DNA of 64,000 nucleotides, taken from NCBI RefSeq assembly GCF_947489365.1, contig NZ_CANLDB010000002.1:248001-312000 (forward strand), written 5' to 3'. The notes below the pieces were generated by a model, which saw nothing but the letters and a program-made list of their open reading frames with translations, ran no database searches and had not been told where the DNA came from. Position 1 is the stretch's first letter. Each line of letters opens with the position of its first letter. The position numbers and the translations under genes are program-made. This stretch comes from an uncultured Nocardioides sp. (lineage in GTDB: Bacteria; Actinomycetota; Actinomycetes; Propionibacteriales; Nocardioidaceae). Shown piece after piece: positions 34,992 through 43,728 of this stretch.

Positions 34992-35695
34992 GCGGCGGCT
35001 CCGGGCCGCACCGAGGGCGTGTCGCGGATCTCGAGCTCGCGGACGGGCAGGACCTTCCGGGCGCCGTACACGAGGTCGGGGCGGACGGCGACGACGGCCG
35101 CCACCACGAGTGCCGTCACGACGGCCTCCCCGACGCCGATGACGGTGTGCCAGGTCACCATCGCCAGGGCGACGTCGCCCACCGCCACCGGGACGGTGCC
35201 GCCGATCGCGAAGAGGGCGGTGAAGACCAGGGCGGCCACGGGCACGCTGAGGAGGGCACCCGCCGCGGCGGCCGGCGGCACGGAGGCCGGGCGCTTCGGC
35301 AGCACCGCTGCGACGCCGCGGAAGACGAACCAGCCGACCCAGACCCCGACGAGCCCCATCAGGGTGATGTTCGTGCCGATCGCGGTGATCCCGCCGTCCG
35401 CCATGAGGAGGGCCTGGACCCCGAGGACGACGGACAGGCACAGCGTCCCGGTCCACGGCCCGACCAGCACGGCGGCGAGCGCCCCGCCCAGCAGGTGGCC
35501 GCTGGTGCCCGCACCGACGGGGAAGTTCACCATCTGCGCGGCGAACACGAACGTCGCCACCAGGCCCGCCATGGGAGCGGTACGGTCGTCGAGCTCCCGG
35601 CGGGCGCCGCGGAGGGCGAGGGCGATCCCGCCGGCCGCGATCACCCCGGTGGCCACGGACGTCGGGGCGTCGAGGAATCCGTCTGGAACGTGCAT
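34988..35695 (-). CDS. cbiM: cobalt/nickel ECF substrate-binding membrane protein, 235 aa
   Basis: The N-terminus MHVPDGFLDAP contains the His-2 metal-binding amino terminus required in CbiM, so this start is nearly certain. Seven or so hydrophobic helices follow, with VNFPVGAGTSGHLLGG and the second metal-site His in TWHTVIGVGEA. It is the first gene of the operon and has a leaderless TAGATT box 6 bases before the ATG. No cobalamin riboswitch fits in the 60-base divergent gap to the peroxiredoxin gene. Cobalt versus nickel cannot be told from sequence; the NmtR/P1B-4 pair near the right end would be the export counterpart. Confidence 0.93.
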   Translation of the reverse strand: MHVPDGFLDAPTSVATGVIAAGGIALALRGARRELDDRTAPMAGLVATFVFAAQMVNFPVGAGTSGHLLGGALAAVLVGPWTGTLCLSVVLGVQALLMADGGITAIGTNITLMGLVGVWVGWFVFRGVAAVLPKRPASVPPAAAAGALLSVPVAALVFTALFAIGGTVPVAVGDVALAMVTWHTVIGVGEAVVTALVVAAVVAVRPDLVYGARKVLPVRELEIRDTPSVRPGAAA

Positions 35696-35701
35696 GTGCT
35701 C

Positions 35702-35707
35702 AATCTA
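35702..35707 (-). promoter_or_regulatory. leaderless -10 box TAGATT (cbiM operon)
   Basis: TAGATT on the minus strand ends 6 bases before the ATG of cbiM; it is the most AT-rich part of the short divergent gap. Confidence 0.5.
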
Positions 35708-35755
35708 GGTTGTTGCCCATCATTCGCAGTACCCCCCGACTGGCTAGGAGACCCT

Positions 35756-36226
35756 GTGAGCGACCGACTCTCCCCCGGCGACACCGCCCCGGACTTCACG
35801 CTGAGCGACGACGCGGGCGGCACCACCACGCTGTCCGACCTGCGCGGACGCAAGACGATCGTGTACTTCTACCCCGCGGCGATGACGCCGGGCTGCACGA
35901 CGCAGGCGTGCGACTTCAGCGACTCGCTCGCCTCCCTGCGCGGTGAGGGCTACGAGGTGCTGGGCATCTCGCCCGACAAGCCGGAGAAGCTCGCGAAGTT
36001 CCGCGAGCGCGACGGCCTGGGCATCACCCTGCTGTCGGACCCCGACAAGGCGACCATGCAGGCGTACGGCGCCTTCGGCGAGAAGAAGCTGTACGGCAAG
36101 GTCGTCGAGGGCGTCATCCGCTCCACCGTGGTCGTCGACGAGGAGGGCACGGTCTCGCTGGCGCAGTACAACGTGAAGGCCACCGGCCACGTCGCCAAGC
36201 TGCGCCGCGACCTCGGGCTCGACTGA
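35756..36226 (+). CDS. bcp: thioredoxin-dependent peroxiredoxin, Bcp-type, 156 aa
   Basis: Reduces peroxides using a peroxidatic Cys in MTPGCTTQACDF, with the resolving Cys five residues later, the alpha-2 arrangement of the Bcp/PrxQ family. The N-terminus DRLSPGDTAPDFTL and the C-terminal VGH-like region match. Length is standard. GTG at 35756 with AGGAG five bases before it. Single gene, divergent from cbiM and followed by tRNA-Leu on the other strand. Confidence 0.93.
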   Translation: MSDRLSPGDTAPDFTLSDDAGGTTTLSDLRGRKTIVYFYPAAMTPGCTTQACDFSDSLASLRGEGYEVLGISPDKPEKLAKFRERDGLGITLLSDPDKATMQAYGAFGEKKLYGKVVEGVIRSTVVVDEEGTVSLAQYNVKATGHVAKLRRDLGLD

Positions 36227-36258
36227 GCCCCGGTCGGACGCCGTGCGGCGCCCGCGGG

Positions 36259-36339
36259 TGCCGGAGGCGGGACTCGAACCCGCACGCCCTGGGGCACAGG
36301 TACCTAAAACCTGCGTGTCTGCCGTTCCACCACTCCGGC
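36259..36339 (-). tRNA. tRNA-Leu (anticodon TAG)
   Basis: On the minus strand the acceptor GCCGGAG pairs with CTCCGGC. The anticodon stem CAGGT/ACCTG holds loop TTTAGGT. A short variable arm (GTGCCCCAGGGCGT region) and T arm GCGGG/CCCGC are present. No CCA. Confidence 0.93.
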
Positions 36340-36351
36340 CCAGCCGGGATC

Positions 36352-36753
36352 CTACGAGCCGGTGAGCACCCGCTCGACGGCGACGACCAGCACGCAGGTG
36401 CCCCAGCCGTCGGGCTCGCCGTAGCGGTCGGCGTACAGGTCTCGCGCGCGGGTCAGGAGCTGGCTGTCCCCGCTGACGTACGCCGGCCCCTCCAGCGTCG
36501 CCCAGTCGGCGTGGGGCGTGTGCTCGGCGACGCTCGCCCGTCCGGTCCGGCCGACGACCCGCGCCTTGACGGTGTCGGGGCGGGTGAGGACGAGCACCCG
36601 CGCCGTCGGACTCTCCAGGTCGAGCAGCGACTTCACCGGGGTCAGGTGCGGGCTGCCGTCGGCCCGGACCACCCCCAGGGTCCCGACCCGTGGCTCGGCC
36701 CACAGCGCCCGCACGCGGGGCCGGAGCACGACGGGGACCACCTCGACGCTCAT
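36352..36753 (-). CDS. pyridoxamine-phosphate-oxidase-fold protein (F420-type), 133 aa
   Basis: A small split-barrel flavin/F420-binding protein: VGTLGVVRADGSPHLTPVK at the N-terminus, then strands ending in VLTRPDTVKARVVGRTGRAS, the phosphate-binding part seen in the PPOX class TIGR03618-like F420-dependent enzymes. The substrate is unknown. The ATG at 36753 lies 7 bases after TAGCGT, so it is likely leaderless. It is divergent from a GNAT gene and adjacent to tRNA-Leu. Confidence 0.8.
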   Translation of the reverse strand: MSVEVVPVVLRPRVRALWAEPRVGTLGVVRADGSPHLTPVKSLLDLESPTARVLVLTRPDTVKARVVGRTGRASVAEHTPHADWATLEGPAYVSGDSQLLTRARDLYADRYGEPDGWGTCVLVVAVERVLTGS

Positions 36754-36760
36754 GGGCGTG

Positions 36761-36766
36761 ACGCTA
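36761..36766 (-). promoter_or_regulatory. leaderless -10 box TAGCGT (PPOX-like gene)
   Basis: TAGCGT on the minus strand, 7 bases before the ATG; a mirror of the one serving the divergent GNAT gene 31 bases away. Confidence 0.55.
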
Positions 36767-36797
36767 GGAGCTCGAGCACGCTCGAGGTCAAGGGCGC

Positions 36798-36803
36798 TAG
36801 CGT
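36798..36803 (+). promoter_or_regulatory. leaderless -10 box TAGCGT (GNAT gene)
   Basis: TAGCGT, 7 bases before the ATG at 36811. The two divergent promoters leave only 57 bases between the starts. Confidence 0.55.
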
Positions 36804-36810
36804 CGACCAG

Positions 36811-37218
36811 ATGGCGACGGTGGAGGTGCTCCCGTTCGAGGACGCCCACGCGCGCGACGTCGCCCGCCTCGCCACGACGGTGCAGTGGCCGAGCCTCACC
36901 GACCCGGAGGTCGTCGCCCGGGTGTGTGCCGCCCCCGGCTCGGTGTCGTACGTCGCCCGCGACGAGGACGCCGGCTTGGTGGGCTGGGCCCAGGCGCTGA
37001 CCGACGGCGTCCTGCAGGCCCACCTCAGCTTCCTCGCGGTCCACCCCGGGCACCGTCGCCGCGGGATCGGTCGCCTGCTGACCGTGGCGACCTTCCAGGC
37101 CACCGGCGCCAAGCGGGTCGACCTCGTCACCGACGGCGCCGCGGACGGGTTCTACGGGACGTTCCCCCACCGGCGGCTCGCCGGCTACCGGCTCTACCCG
37201 GGCGACCCGGAGGCCTGA
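36811..37218 (+). CDS. GNAT-family N-acetyltransferase, 135 aa
   Basis: The acetyl-CoA-binding motif is LSFLAVHPGHRRRGIGRLL (R/QxxGxG/A seen as RRRGIG), preceded by the usual beta-strands and followed by a short C-terminal region with ADGFYGTFPH. The acceptor substrate cannot be predicted. The gene is divergent from the PPOX-like gene with a shared 57-base intergenic region and convergent with rdgB, where an 8-base tandem repeat lies between the stops. Confidence 0.82.
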   Translation: MATVEVLPFEDAHARDVARLATTVQWPSLTDPEVVARVCAAPGSVSYVARDEDAGLVGWAQALTDGVLQAHLSFLAVHPGHRRRGIGRLLTVATFQATGAKRVDLVTDGAADGFYGTFPHRRLAGYRLYPGDPEA

Positions 37219-37258
37219 CCGACCGGACCGCGCGAGGTGGTCGAACGGCCGGCGGCAG

Positions 37259-37306
37259 GCGGTCAGGCGGTCAGGCGGTCAGGCGGTCAGGCGGTCAGGC
37301 GGTCAG
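37259..37306. repeat. six tandem copies of an 8-base unit
   Basis: GCGGTCAG repeats exactly six times between the GNAT stop and the rdgB coding end. The rdgB stop codon (complement of TCA at 37295-37297) lies inside the array. Since 8 is not a multiple of 3, every reading frame on the minus strand meets TGA within three units. Confidence 0.95.
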
Positions 37307-37921
37307 GATCCTCGCCAGCAGCGGGGCCATGGCCCGGAGGGCGTGGCCGCGGTGGCTGACGGCGTCCTTCTCCTCGCGGCTGAGCTCGGCGGTGGTCAGG
37401 CCGGGTCGGTCGTCGGCGGTGAACAGGACGTCGTACCCGAAGCCGCCGGAGCCGCGGACCTCGCGCTCCACGCGCCCCGCCATGCGTCCCTCGACGACCT
37501 CCTCGACCGGGGCGTCGACCGGCCCGTGGACGAGGGCCATCGCGCAGGCGAAGTGACCGCCGCGGCGCTCGTCGGGGACGTCGGCGAGCTGGTCGAGGAG
37601 CAGCCGGTTGTTGCGGGCGTCGTCCTTCGGCGGACCGCTCCACCGGGCGGACAGGACCCCCGGCATCCCGTTCAGCGCGTCCACGCAGAGGCCCGAGTCG
37701 TCGGCCAGCGACGGCCAGCCGGTGAGGGCGTGGGCGACGCGGGCCTTGATCAGGGCGTTCTCGGCGAAGGTGGCGCCGTCCTCGACGGGCTCGGTCCACG
37801 CGTCGGGGTCGGGCAGGTCCGCCAGGCCGAGCACCTCGACGCCGGGCACCAGCGGGACGACGATGCGGCGGAGCTCCTCGAGCTTCTTGGCGTTGCCGGA
37901 GGCCAGCAGGACCCGGCTCAT
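37295..37921 (-). CDS. rdgB: XTP/dITP pyrophosphatase, 208 aa
   Basis: A housecleaning enzyme that hydrolyses deaminated purine nucleoside triphosphates. The substrate-binding [10 protein letters not shown] opens the protein; the metal-binding and catalytic regions are [13 protein letters not shown] (Glu), [12 protein letters not shown], and [10 protein letters not shown] near the end. The C-terminus falls in an 8-base tandem repeat. Its ATG overlaps the rph stop by four bases; the same pair stands in this order in M. tuberculosis (Rv1340-Rv1341). Confidence 0.95.
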   Translation of the reverse strand: MSRVLLASGNAKKLEELRRIVVPLVPGVEVLGLADLPDPDAWTEPVEDGATFAENALIKARVAHALTGWPSLADDSGLCVDALNGMPGVLSARWSGPPKDDARNNRLLLDQLADVPDERRGGHFACAMALVHGPVDAPVEEVVEGRMAGRVEREVRGSGGFGYDVLFTADDRPGLTTAELSREEKDAVSHRGHALRAMAPLLARILTA

Positions 37922-38667
37922 CGGCCCGCGGGGTCCCCGGCCAGCGCCTCGCGCTGCAGGCGGGTGAGGTCGCCGCAGCCCTTCTCCGCCAGGGCGAGGA
38001 GCACGTCGAGCTCGGTGCGGGAGAACGCCGCGCCCTCGGCGGTGCCCTGCACCTCGACGAAGCCGCCGTCGCCGGTCATCACGACGTTCATGTCCGTGTC
38101 GGCGCGCACGTCCTCCTCGTACGGGAGGTCCAGGCGCGGGACGCCGTCGATGATCCCGACGCTGATCGCGGCCACCGAGCCGGTGAGCGGCTCACCCTTC
38201 AGCGCGCCGGTCGAGCGGAGGTGGGAGACGGCGTCGGCGAGGGCGACGTACGCCCCGGTGATGGCTGCGGTGCGCGTGCCGCCGTCGGCCTGGAGGACGT
38301 CGCAGTCGAGCTGGATGGTGTTCTCCCCCAGCGCCTGGTAATCGACGACGGCGCGGAGGCTGCGCCCGATCAGGCGGGAGATCTCGTGCGTGCGGCCGCC
38401 GATGCGGCCCTTGACCGACTCGCGGTCGCTGCGGGTGTTGGTCGAGGCGGGGAGCATCGCGTACTCCGCGGTCACCCACCCGAGGCCGGAGCCCTTGCGC
38501 CAGCGCGGCACCCCCTCCGAGGCGGAGGCGGCGCACAGCACCCGGGTCCGGCCGAACTCGACGAGCACGGAGCCCGCCGCGTGGTCCAGCCAGCCCCGAG
38601 TGATGCGTACGTCGCGGAGCTGGTCGTCGGCACGTCCGTCGGCTCGACCCTGCGTGGGGGTAGTCAT
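37918..38667 (-). CDS. rph: ribonuclease PH, 249 aa
   Basis: A phosphorolytic exoribonuclease that trims the 3' end of tRNA precursors. Its N-terminus [20 protein letters not shown] and the core [17 protein letters not shown] match the family, with the phosphate-binding Arg region [19 protein letters not shown] and [19 protein letters not shown]. Length is standard. A leaderless TAGGGT box sits 7 bases before the ATG, and the stop overlaps rdgB, so rph-rdgB is one operon. Confidence 0.95.
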   Translation of the reverse strand: MTTPTQGRADGRADDQLRDVRITRGWLDHAAGSVLVEFGRTRVLCAASASEGVPRWRKGSGLGWVTAEYAMLPASTNTRSDRESVKGRIGGRTHEISRLIGRSLRAVVDYQALGENTIQLDCDVLQADGGTRTAAITGAYVALADAVSHLRSTGALKGEPLTGSVAAISVGIIDGVPRLDLPYEEDVRADTDMNVVMTGDGGFVEVQGTAEGAAFSRTELDVLLALAEKGCGDLTRLQREALAGDPAGR

Positions 38668-38674
38668 GACCTCG

Positions 38675-38680
38675 ACCCTA
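38675..38680 (-). promoter_or_regulatory. leaderless -10 box TAGGGT (rph-rdgB)
   Basis: TAGGGT on the minus strand, 7 bases before the rph ATG. Confidence 0.55.
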
Positions 38681-38710
38681 GGACGTGCCGCCGACCCTTC
38701 CGGACCTCGC

Positions 38711-39562
38711 CTACTTGATCTCGGTGCGCATGACCCGGCGGCCGCCGAGGACCATCGGGAGCACCACCCAGATCAGGGTGGCCACCGCGACCTGCGCGTA
38801 CGTCGTGCCGGTCACCTCGAGCCCGGGTCCACCGGGGCCGGTGGGACCGCCACCGACCAGCGGCGCCATCGCGTAGCCGAGGTCGACCCACGGCAGCACG
38901 TCCGGACCCCACGAGACGAGGACGTAGACCGCGCTGTAGACCATGAAGGGCAGCAGCAGCGAGACCACGTAGTAGACCGCGATGCTCGCCGGCGTGCTCA
39001 GGATGAGCATCGCCAGGCCGAAGGCCATCAGGAAGTACAGCAGCTGGTTGACGACGGTCCAGAAGAACGCCGAGCCGTCGACGTTCCAGACCACGTCGTT
39101 GCCGCTGAAGGCGCCGTACAGGAGGTTGGCGACGGCGCCCAGGGCGACCGCGAGGGCCATGGTGGCGACCACCAGGATCACGACGGCGACCAGCTTGGCG
39201 CCGATGATCTTGAGCCGGTGCGGCTCCAGGGTGAACGACACCAGGCCCGTGCGCTGGCTCCACTCGGCGGTGACCGAGGTGATCGCGAAGATGGGCAGCA
39301 GCAGCGACAGCGGCACGGTCATCACCTGCACCCAGCCGTTGGCGGTGATGCCGATGTCGTTGGCGAGCACGACGGCCATCACGATGCCCGCGACGACCAC
39401 GAGCAGCAGTCCGCTGACGGCGAGCAGCCAGAAGCCGGCGCGGGTGTCGAGCATCTTGCGCAGCTCGACGGAGACGGTGCGGGTGAACGGGACCTTCGGG
39501 GTCCCGGAGACGTCCAGGGTGCGCGGGACGGACGCGCGGGGCGTCGGGGCGGTCGTGCTCAT
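38711..39562 (-). CDS. ABC-2-type transporter permease, 283 aa
   Basis: Six hydrophobic segments (the first is [20 protein letters not shown]) arranged as in ABC-2/DrrB-like permeases that act with a separate ATPase in drug, lipid or peptide export. A polar N-terminus (about 30 residues) precedes a [10 protein letters not shown] amphipathic segment typical of this class. The ATG overlaps the stop of the ATPase gene (ATGA). A two-component system divergent from the operon is the likely regulator. Substrate is unknown. Confidence 0.85.
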   Translation of the reverse strand: MSTTAPTPRASVPRTLDVSGTPKVPFTRTVSVELRKMLDTRAGFWLLAVSGLLLVVVAGIVMAVVLANDIGITANGWVQVMTVPLSLLLPIFAITSVTAEWSQRTGLVSFTLEPHRLKIIGAKLVAVVILVVATMALAVALGAVANLLYGAFSGNDVVWNVDGSAFFWTVVNQLLYFLMAFGLAMLILSTPASIAVYYVVSLLLPFMVYSAVYVLVSWGPDVLPWVDLGYAMAPLVGGGPTGPGGPGLEVTGTTYAQVAVATLIWVVLPMVLGGRRVMRTEIK

Positions 39563-40521
39563 CGGGGGCCTCCCTGGGGGGCAGCGTGGGCGGGGGTGGC
39601 GGGCTGGGCGCTCGGCGCCCCGGCGGGGGCCTCGCGCTGGGTGTCGGCGGTGAGCTCGAGGAACAGGTCCTCGAGCCCGCGGCCCTCGGTGGCACGCAGG
39701 TCGACGAGCGCGACCTGGGCCTCGAGAGCGACCTGGCCGACGACGGCGGGCTGGGTGCTCACGCTGAGCCCGGCGCCGGCGGCGGTGACCTCGTGGCCGG
39801 CGGCGACGAGCGCCTTGGCGAGCAGGTCGTTGTCGACGGCCTGGACCAGGGTGCTGCCGTCGCCCTGGACGGCGAGCAGCTCGGCCTTGGTGCCGCGGGC
39901 GACGATGCGGCCGCGGCCGATGAGGATCATCTCGTCGGCGATCTGCTCCACCTCGTGCAGCAGGTGGCTGGACAGCAGGACGGCGCCGCCGCGGTCGGCG
40001 TACGACTTGAGCAGGCCGCGCATCCACCGGATGCCGGCGGGGTCGAGGCCGTTGGCGGGCTCGTCGAGGATGAGGACCGACGGGTCGCCGAGCAGGGCGT
40101 GGGCGATGCCGAGGCGCTGGCGCATGCCGAGCGAGTAGTTCTTGATGCGGCGCTTCGACTCCCGCTCGTCGAGGCTCACCAGGGCGAGCATCTCGTCGAC
40201 GCGCGAGGCCGGCAGCCCCATCGTCCTCGCCCCGAGGGTGAGCACCTCGCGACCGGTCCGGCCGGCGTGCTGGGCGGAGGCGTCGAGGAGGACGCCGACG
40301 TGGCGGCCCGGGTTGGGCAGGTCGCGGTAGAGGTGGCCCCCGATGGTGACCGACCCGCGGGTGGGCGGGGTGAGCCCCGTCATGACGCGCATCGTGGTCG
40401 TCTTGCCCGCTCCGTTCGGACCGAGGAAGCCGGTGACCCGGCCCGCCTCGGCCGTGAAGCTGACGTCGTCGACGGCGGTGAACCCGCCGTAGGACTTCGT
40501 GAGGTTCTCGACTGTGATCAT
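39559..40521 (-). CDS. ABC transporter ATPase (DrrA-type), 320 aa
   Basis: Walker A GPNGAGKTTT, a long Q-loop region, signature YSLGMRQRLGIAHAL, Walker B VLILDEPANGLDP, and switch His in SSHLLHEVEQ. The C-terminal 100 residues form the extension common to antibiotic or peptide-export ATPases (ending in an alanine/proline-rich tail). First gene of the two-gene operon; ATG at 40521 opens MITVENLTKSYGG, the normal family N-terminus. Divergent from a DesK-like kinase across 142 bases. Confidence 0.92.
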   Translation of the reverse strand: MITVENLTKSYGGFTAVDDVSFTAEAGRVTGFLGPNGAGKTTTMRVMTGLTPPTRGSVTIGGHLYRDLPNPGRHVGVLLDASAQHAGRTGREVLTLGARTMGLPASRVDEMLALVSLDERESKRRIKNYSLGMRQRLGIAHALLGDPSVLILDEPANGLDPAGIRWMRGLLKSYADRGGAVLLSSHLLHEVEQIADEMILIGRGRIVARGTKAELLAVQGDGSTLVQAVDNDLLAKALVAAGHEVTAAGAGLSVSTQPAVVGQVALEAQVALVDLRATEGRGLEDLFLELTADTQREAPAGAPSAQPATPAHAAPQGGPR

Positions 40522-40649
40522 GACCCCAGCCTGGCGGGTCCGGCGGTCCGTGGCATCGGTCCGCGGTCCACACCCGGGGGCGTGTCGCGCGACCAAAGTA
40601 GGGGGTACGTCGCGACCGGCGACGGCACCGCACGGGACCCGGTCGCGAC

Positions 40650-40655
40650 TACCGT
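40650..40655 (+). promoter_or_regulatory. leaderless -10 box TACCGT (kinase gene)
   Basis: TACCGT, 8 bases before the ATG at 40664. Upstream, TCGCGCGA and GTCGCGAC repeats (about 40583-40620) could be regulator sites for this divergent region. Confidence 0.5.
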
Positions 40656-40663
40656 GACCGACG

Positions 40664-41836
40664 ATGGAGACCGACGACGCCCGCGGAGTGCCGCCACCGC
40701 CGATCTCGGTGTGGGGTCAGCTGACCCGGATCGTCGGCATGCTGCTCATCAGCGCGATCGCCCTGTCGACGGCGATCGAGGAGGGCTCCCGGGACACGGC
40801 CTGGTCCGTGGTCGCCGAGCTCGTCGGCGCCGTCGCGGCCTACGTCCTGGTCTGGTGGCGCCGCCGGGCCCCGATGACCGTCTTCCTCGTCGTCAACGCG
40901 ATCGCGATGGTCTCCGCCGTCGCCGCGGGGCCCGCGGTGCTGGCCACCGTCTCGGTCGCCACCCGCCGGCGGCCCCGTCAGCTGGTGGCGGTCGCGGTGC
41001 TTTCGCTGGTCTCCGCCGAGGTGTACGCCCTGCTGACGCCAGCGCCGTCCGAGCCCTGGTGGGTGACCGCCTCGGCGAACGTCGTCGCCACCATCGCCAT
41101 CATCGGCTGGGGCATGTACATCGGCTCGCGCCGCGAGCTGCTCTGGACGCTGCGGCAGCGCGCGGAGCGCGCCGAGGCGGAGCAGGAGCTCCGCGTCTCC
41201 CGCGCCCGGGTCGGCGAGCGCACCCAGGTCGCCCGCGAGATGCACGACGTCCTGGCGCACCGCATCTCCCAGATCTCGATGCACGCGGGCGCCCTGGCGA
41301 TCCGCGACGACCTCGACGCCGACGAGCTGCGCACCGGCGCCGCCACCATCCGGGAGCGGGCCAACGAGGCGCTCACCGACCTCCGGGACGTCCTCGGCGT
41401 CCTGCGCGACCCCGAGTCCGGCGAGCTGGCCGGCCGCCCGCAGCCGACGTACGCCGACCTCGGCGAGCTCCTCGGTCGCGCCCGGGAGGACGGCGTCCGC
41501 GTCGAGCACGACGACCGGGTGGCGCACCCCGAGCTCGTGCCGGAGGGCGCCGGCCGCACGGTCTACCGGATCGTCCAGGAGGGCATCACGAACGCCGCCA
41601 AGCACGCGCCGGGCGCCGCGGTGCGGGTGACGACCACGGGCGGGCCGGACGACGGGCTGACCGTGGAGGTCTGCAACCCGCGGCCGGTCGGACGCGTGGC
41701 CGGGCCGCGTCCCCCGGGGTCGGGCCTGGGCCTGCTTGGGCTGTCCGAGCGGACCGCCCTGCGTGGGGGCCGGCTGACGCACCGCGACGACGGGGAGACG
41801 TTCGTCCTGCGAGGGTGGGTGCCGTGGCGGACGTGA
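40664..41836 (+). CDS. NarL/DesK-type sensor histidine kinase, 390 aa
   Basis: Four membrane helices in the first 150 residues, then a coiled linker and the HisKA_3 domain with EMHDVLAHRISQISMHAGAL (His near residue 193). A shortened HATPase domain follows with NAAKHAPG (N box) and GSGLGLLGLSERTALRGG (G boxes). Such kinases sense membrane or envelope stress. It is cotranscribed with the LuxR-type regulator, whose GTG lies 12 bases before the kinase stop. The adjacent divergent ABC exporter is the likely target. Confidence 0.9.
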   Translation: METDDARGVPPPPISVWGQLTRIVGMLLISAIALSTAIEEGSRDTAWSVVAELVGAVAAYVLVWWRRRAPMTVFLVVNAIAMVSAVAAGPAVLATVSVATRRRPRQLVAVAVLSLVSAEVYALLTPAPSEPWWVTASANVVATIAIIGWGMYIGSRRELLWTLRQRAERAEAEQELRVSRARVGERTQVAREMHDVLAHRISQISMHAGALAIRDDLDADELRTGAATIRERANEALTDLRDVLGVLRDPESGELAGRPQPTYADLGELLGRAREDGVRVEHDDRVAHPELVPEGAGRTVYRIVQEGITNAAKHAPGAAVRVTTTGGPDDGLTVEVCNPRPVGRVAGPRPPGSGLGLLGLSERTALRGGRLTHRDDGETFVLRGWVPWRT

Positions 41837-42525
41837 CCGACATGACCGACGTGACGGTGCTGCTGGTCGACGACGACCCCCTGGTGCGGCAGGCCCTCGC
41901 GCTGATGCTGGGCGGACAGTCCGACCTGCGCGTGGTCGGTGAGGCTGTCAACGGGCGCGAGGCCCTCGCGAAGGTGCGCGAGCTGCGACCGCGCGTGGTC
42001 CTCATGGACATCCGGATGCCGGTCATGGACGGCCTGGAGGCCACGCGCGCCCTCCACGCCACCGGGGCGAGCGCCGCCATCCCGCCGCCGCGGGTGGTGG
42101 TGCTGACGACCTTCGACGCCGACGAGTACGTCGTCGGGGCCGTCGCGGCCGGTGCCGACGGCTTCCTGCTGAAGGACACGGCCCCCGCCGACCTCATCAC
42201 CGCCGTACGACGGGTGGCGGCGGGCGAGCCCATGATGTCGCCGTCCGCCACGGCCACCCTCGTCCGGCGGGTCCGGGAGGAGGTCTCGGCGGCCGAGCCC
42301 AGTCGTCAGGCCGCCGCGGCCGAGGAGGCCCTCGCCCGGCTGACCGGGCGCGAGCGCGAGGTGGCGGTCGCCGTCGGCCGGGGGCTCTCGAACGCCGAGA
42401 TCGGCGCGGAGCTCCACCTGTCGGTGCCCACCGTCAAGGCGCACGTGTCCCGGCTCTTCGACAAGCTCGGCGCGACCAACCGTGTGCAGATCGCCATGAC
42501 GGTCCACGACGCGGGGCTGCTCTGA
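41824..42525 (+). CDS. NarL/FixJ-family response regulator, 233 aa
   Basis: A receiver domain with VLLVDDDPLVRQAL, phosphoacceptor Asp in VVLMDIRMPVMDG and Lys in FLLKDTAPADL, followed by a LuxR HTH (LTGREREVAVAVGRGLSNAE and VPTVKAHVSRLFDKLG). The start is uncertain among GTG 41824, GTG 41833 (overlapping the kinase stop) and ATG 41842; the first is taken because GAGGG lies 8 bases upstream. It pairs with the kinase directly before it and probably controls the divergent ABC exporter. Confidence 0.9.
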   Translation: MADVTDMTDVTVLLVDDDPLVRQALALMLGGQSDLRVVGEAVNGREALAKVRELRPRVVLMDIRMPVMDGLEATRALHATGASAAIPPPRVVVLTTFDADEYVVGAVAAGADGFLLKDTAPADLITAVRRVAAGEPMMSPSATATLVRRVREEVSAAEPSRQAAAAEEALARLTGREREVAVAVGRGLSNAEIGAELHLSVPTVKAHVSRLFDKLGATNRVQIAMTVHDAGLL

Positions 42526-42531
42526 GGGCGT

Positions 42532-43065
42532 CTACCTCGACGCGAAGAAGGGCCGCGCCTCGTCGCGGAACAGCAGCACGATCGCGCCGATCGTCAGCAG
42601 CGCCTGCACGATCTCGACGACCAGCGACGCGGCGATCACCTCGCCGTTGAAGGACGTGCCCAACGACAGCACGGACAGCGCGCCCAGGATCGTGTAGACG
42701 ATCCGGGCCCAGTTCTTGCCCCGGTTGATGAGCAGGGCGAGGACCGTGAAGATCACCACCGTCAGCACCACGACCACGAGGACCGTGACCAGGGCGATGG
42801 TCCGCACCGTGTCCGGGTCCACGCCTGCGGTCTCCGCCTGTGCCCTGACCTGGTCGTCGATCGTCAGCAGCGCGATGACTGCGGAGACCACGCTCAGGGC
42901 GACGGCGCCGAAGATGAGCTTGACCGCCAGCGCGACCGACGGAGGCCGCGCCACCGTCCCCGCACTGGCCGGCGAGCCGTAGGCGGACGGGTCGTACGGG
43001 TTCGGCTGGCCGTAGGGGTTCTGCTGCCCGTCGGGCCCCTTCGGGTAGGACTCGTACTGCGACAT
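42532..43065 (-). CDS. membrane protein with Gly/Pro/Tyr-rich N-terminus, 177 aa
   Basis: The first 45 residues are a disordered segment rich in Pro, Tyr, Gln and Asn (NPYGQPNPYDPSAYG), followed by four hydrophobic helices. No known domain is recognised. The helix region NRGKNWARIVYTILGALSVL and ending LFRDEARPFF closely resembles the next gene downstream in map order (43203-43649), so the two are tandem paralogues. AGGAG precedes the ATG at 43065. It may be regulated with the nearby two-component system, but no direct evidence is visible. Confidence 0.75.
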   Translation of the reverse strand: MSQYESYPKGPDGQQNPYGQPNPYDPSAYGSPASAGTVARPPSVALAVKLIFGAVALSVVSAVIALLTIDDQVRAQAETAGVDPDTVRTIALVTVLVVVVLTVVIFTVLALLINRGKNWARIVYTILGALSVLSLGTSFNGEVIAASLVVEIVQALLTIGAIVLLFRDEARPFFASR

Positions 43066-43202
43066 CCTGGCTCCTCGTCGTCCGGGTGCGACCGTCCCCG
43101 GAGCGTAGAGCTTGTGGATCCGCTGTGTCGCGCGTTCGCTGCGGACGCGCGAACGGCGCGGAACCACCCGGAGGTGGCGCCGCGCCGTGTGCGGTGGAGA
43201 CG

Positions 43203-43649
43203 TCAGCTCTTGAAGTAGGCGTTCGCGTCCGGACGGAACAGGAAGAAGAGCGTCGCCGCGGTGAGGGCCAGGCCGACGATCGACAGGATCAGGTTGAACG
43301 TGCCGAGCTGCGCCGCGCCGATGAGGCCGAGCAGGCCGACCACGAGGCCGATGACGGCGAGGACCGTGTAGACGATGCGGGCCCAGTTGTGACCCTTGCC
43401 GATGAAGATGGCGAGGATGACCGGGATCGCGACGCTGATCACCAGCGCGATGACGGCGCCGATGATGATGCCGCCCTCGGCGTTCGAGCGGTCGGCGGCC
43501 GCGATACCGGCGGCAGCGAGCTGGTCGTCGATGGTGAAGAAGCTCACGAGGCCGGCGATCAGGCCGACGGCGATCCTGACCCAGATGAGCATGACGGCGG
43601 TCTGGACGGACTTGGGCCTGGTGGAGCGGCCGGGGGCGTACGAGGACAA
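43203..43649 (-). CDS. paralogous small membrane protein, 148 aa (TTG start)
   Basis: Four membrane helices; GKGHNWARIVYTVLAVIGLV and LFRPDANAYF match the neighbouring protein, but this copy lacks the Pro/Tyr-rich N-terminus and keeps only a short basic one (SSYAPGRSTRPKS). The start is a TTG at 43649, chosen because AAGGAGG lies five bases upstream; a GTG at 43688 has no such site and would read through the Shine-Dalgarno sequence. Same strand, 137 bases from its paralogue. Function unknown. Confidence 0.75.
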   Translation of the reverse strand: MSSYAPGRSTRPKSVQTAVMLIWVRIAVGLIAGLVSFFTIDDQLAAAGIAAADRSNAEGGIIIGAVIALVISVAIPVILAIFIGKGHNWARIVYTVLAVIGLVVGLLGLIGAAQLGTFNLILSIVGLALTAATLFFLFRPDANAYFKS

Positions 43650-43728
43650 GCGTTCCTCCTTGGGGAAGTGGCCCGAAAGTGGGCTCACGGAGAAAGGTAG
43701 GGCACGACACGCCCTTCTCAGGGGATCT

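Noticed and set aside
35696..35755. Cobalamin riboswitch controlling cbiM
   Set aside because: Only 60 bases separate the divergent starts, too short for that element; a leaderless promoter fits instead.
37259..37306. CRISPR-like array
   Set aside because: Eight-base direct repeats with no spacers and no cas genes.
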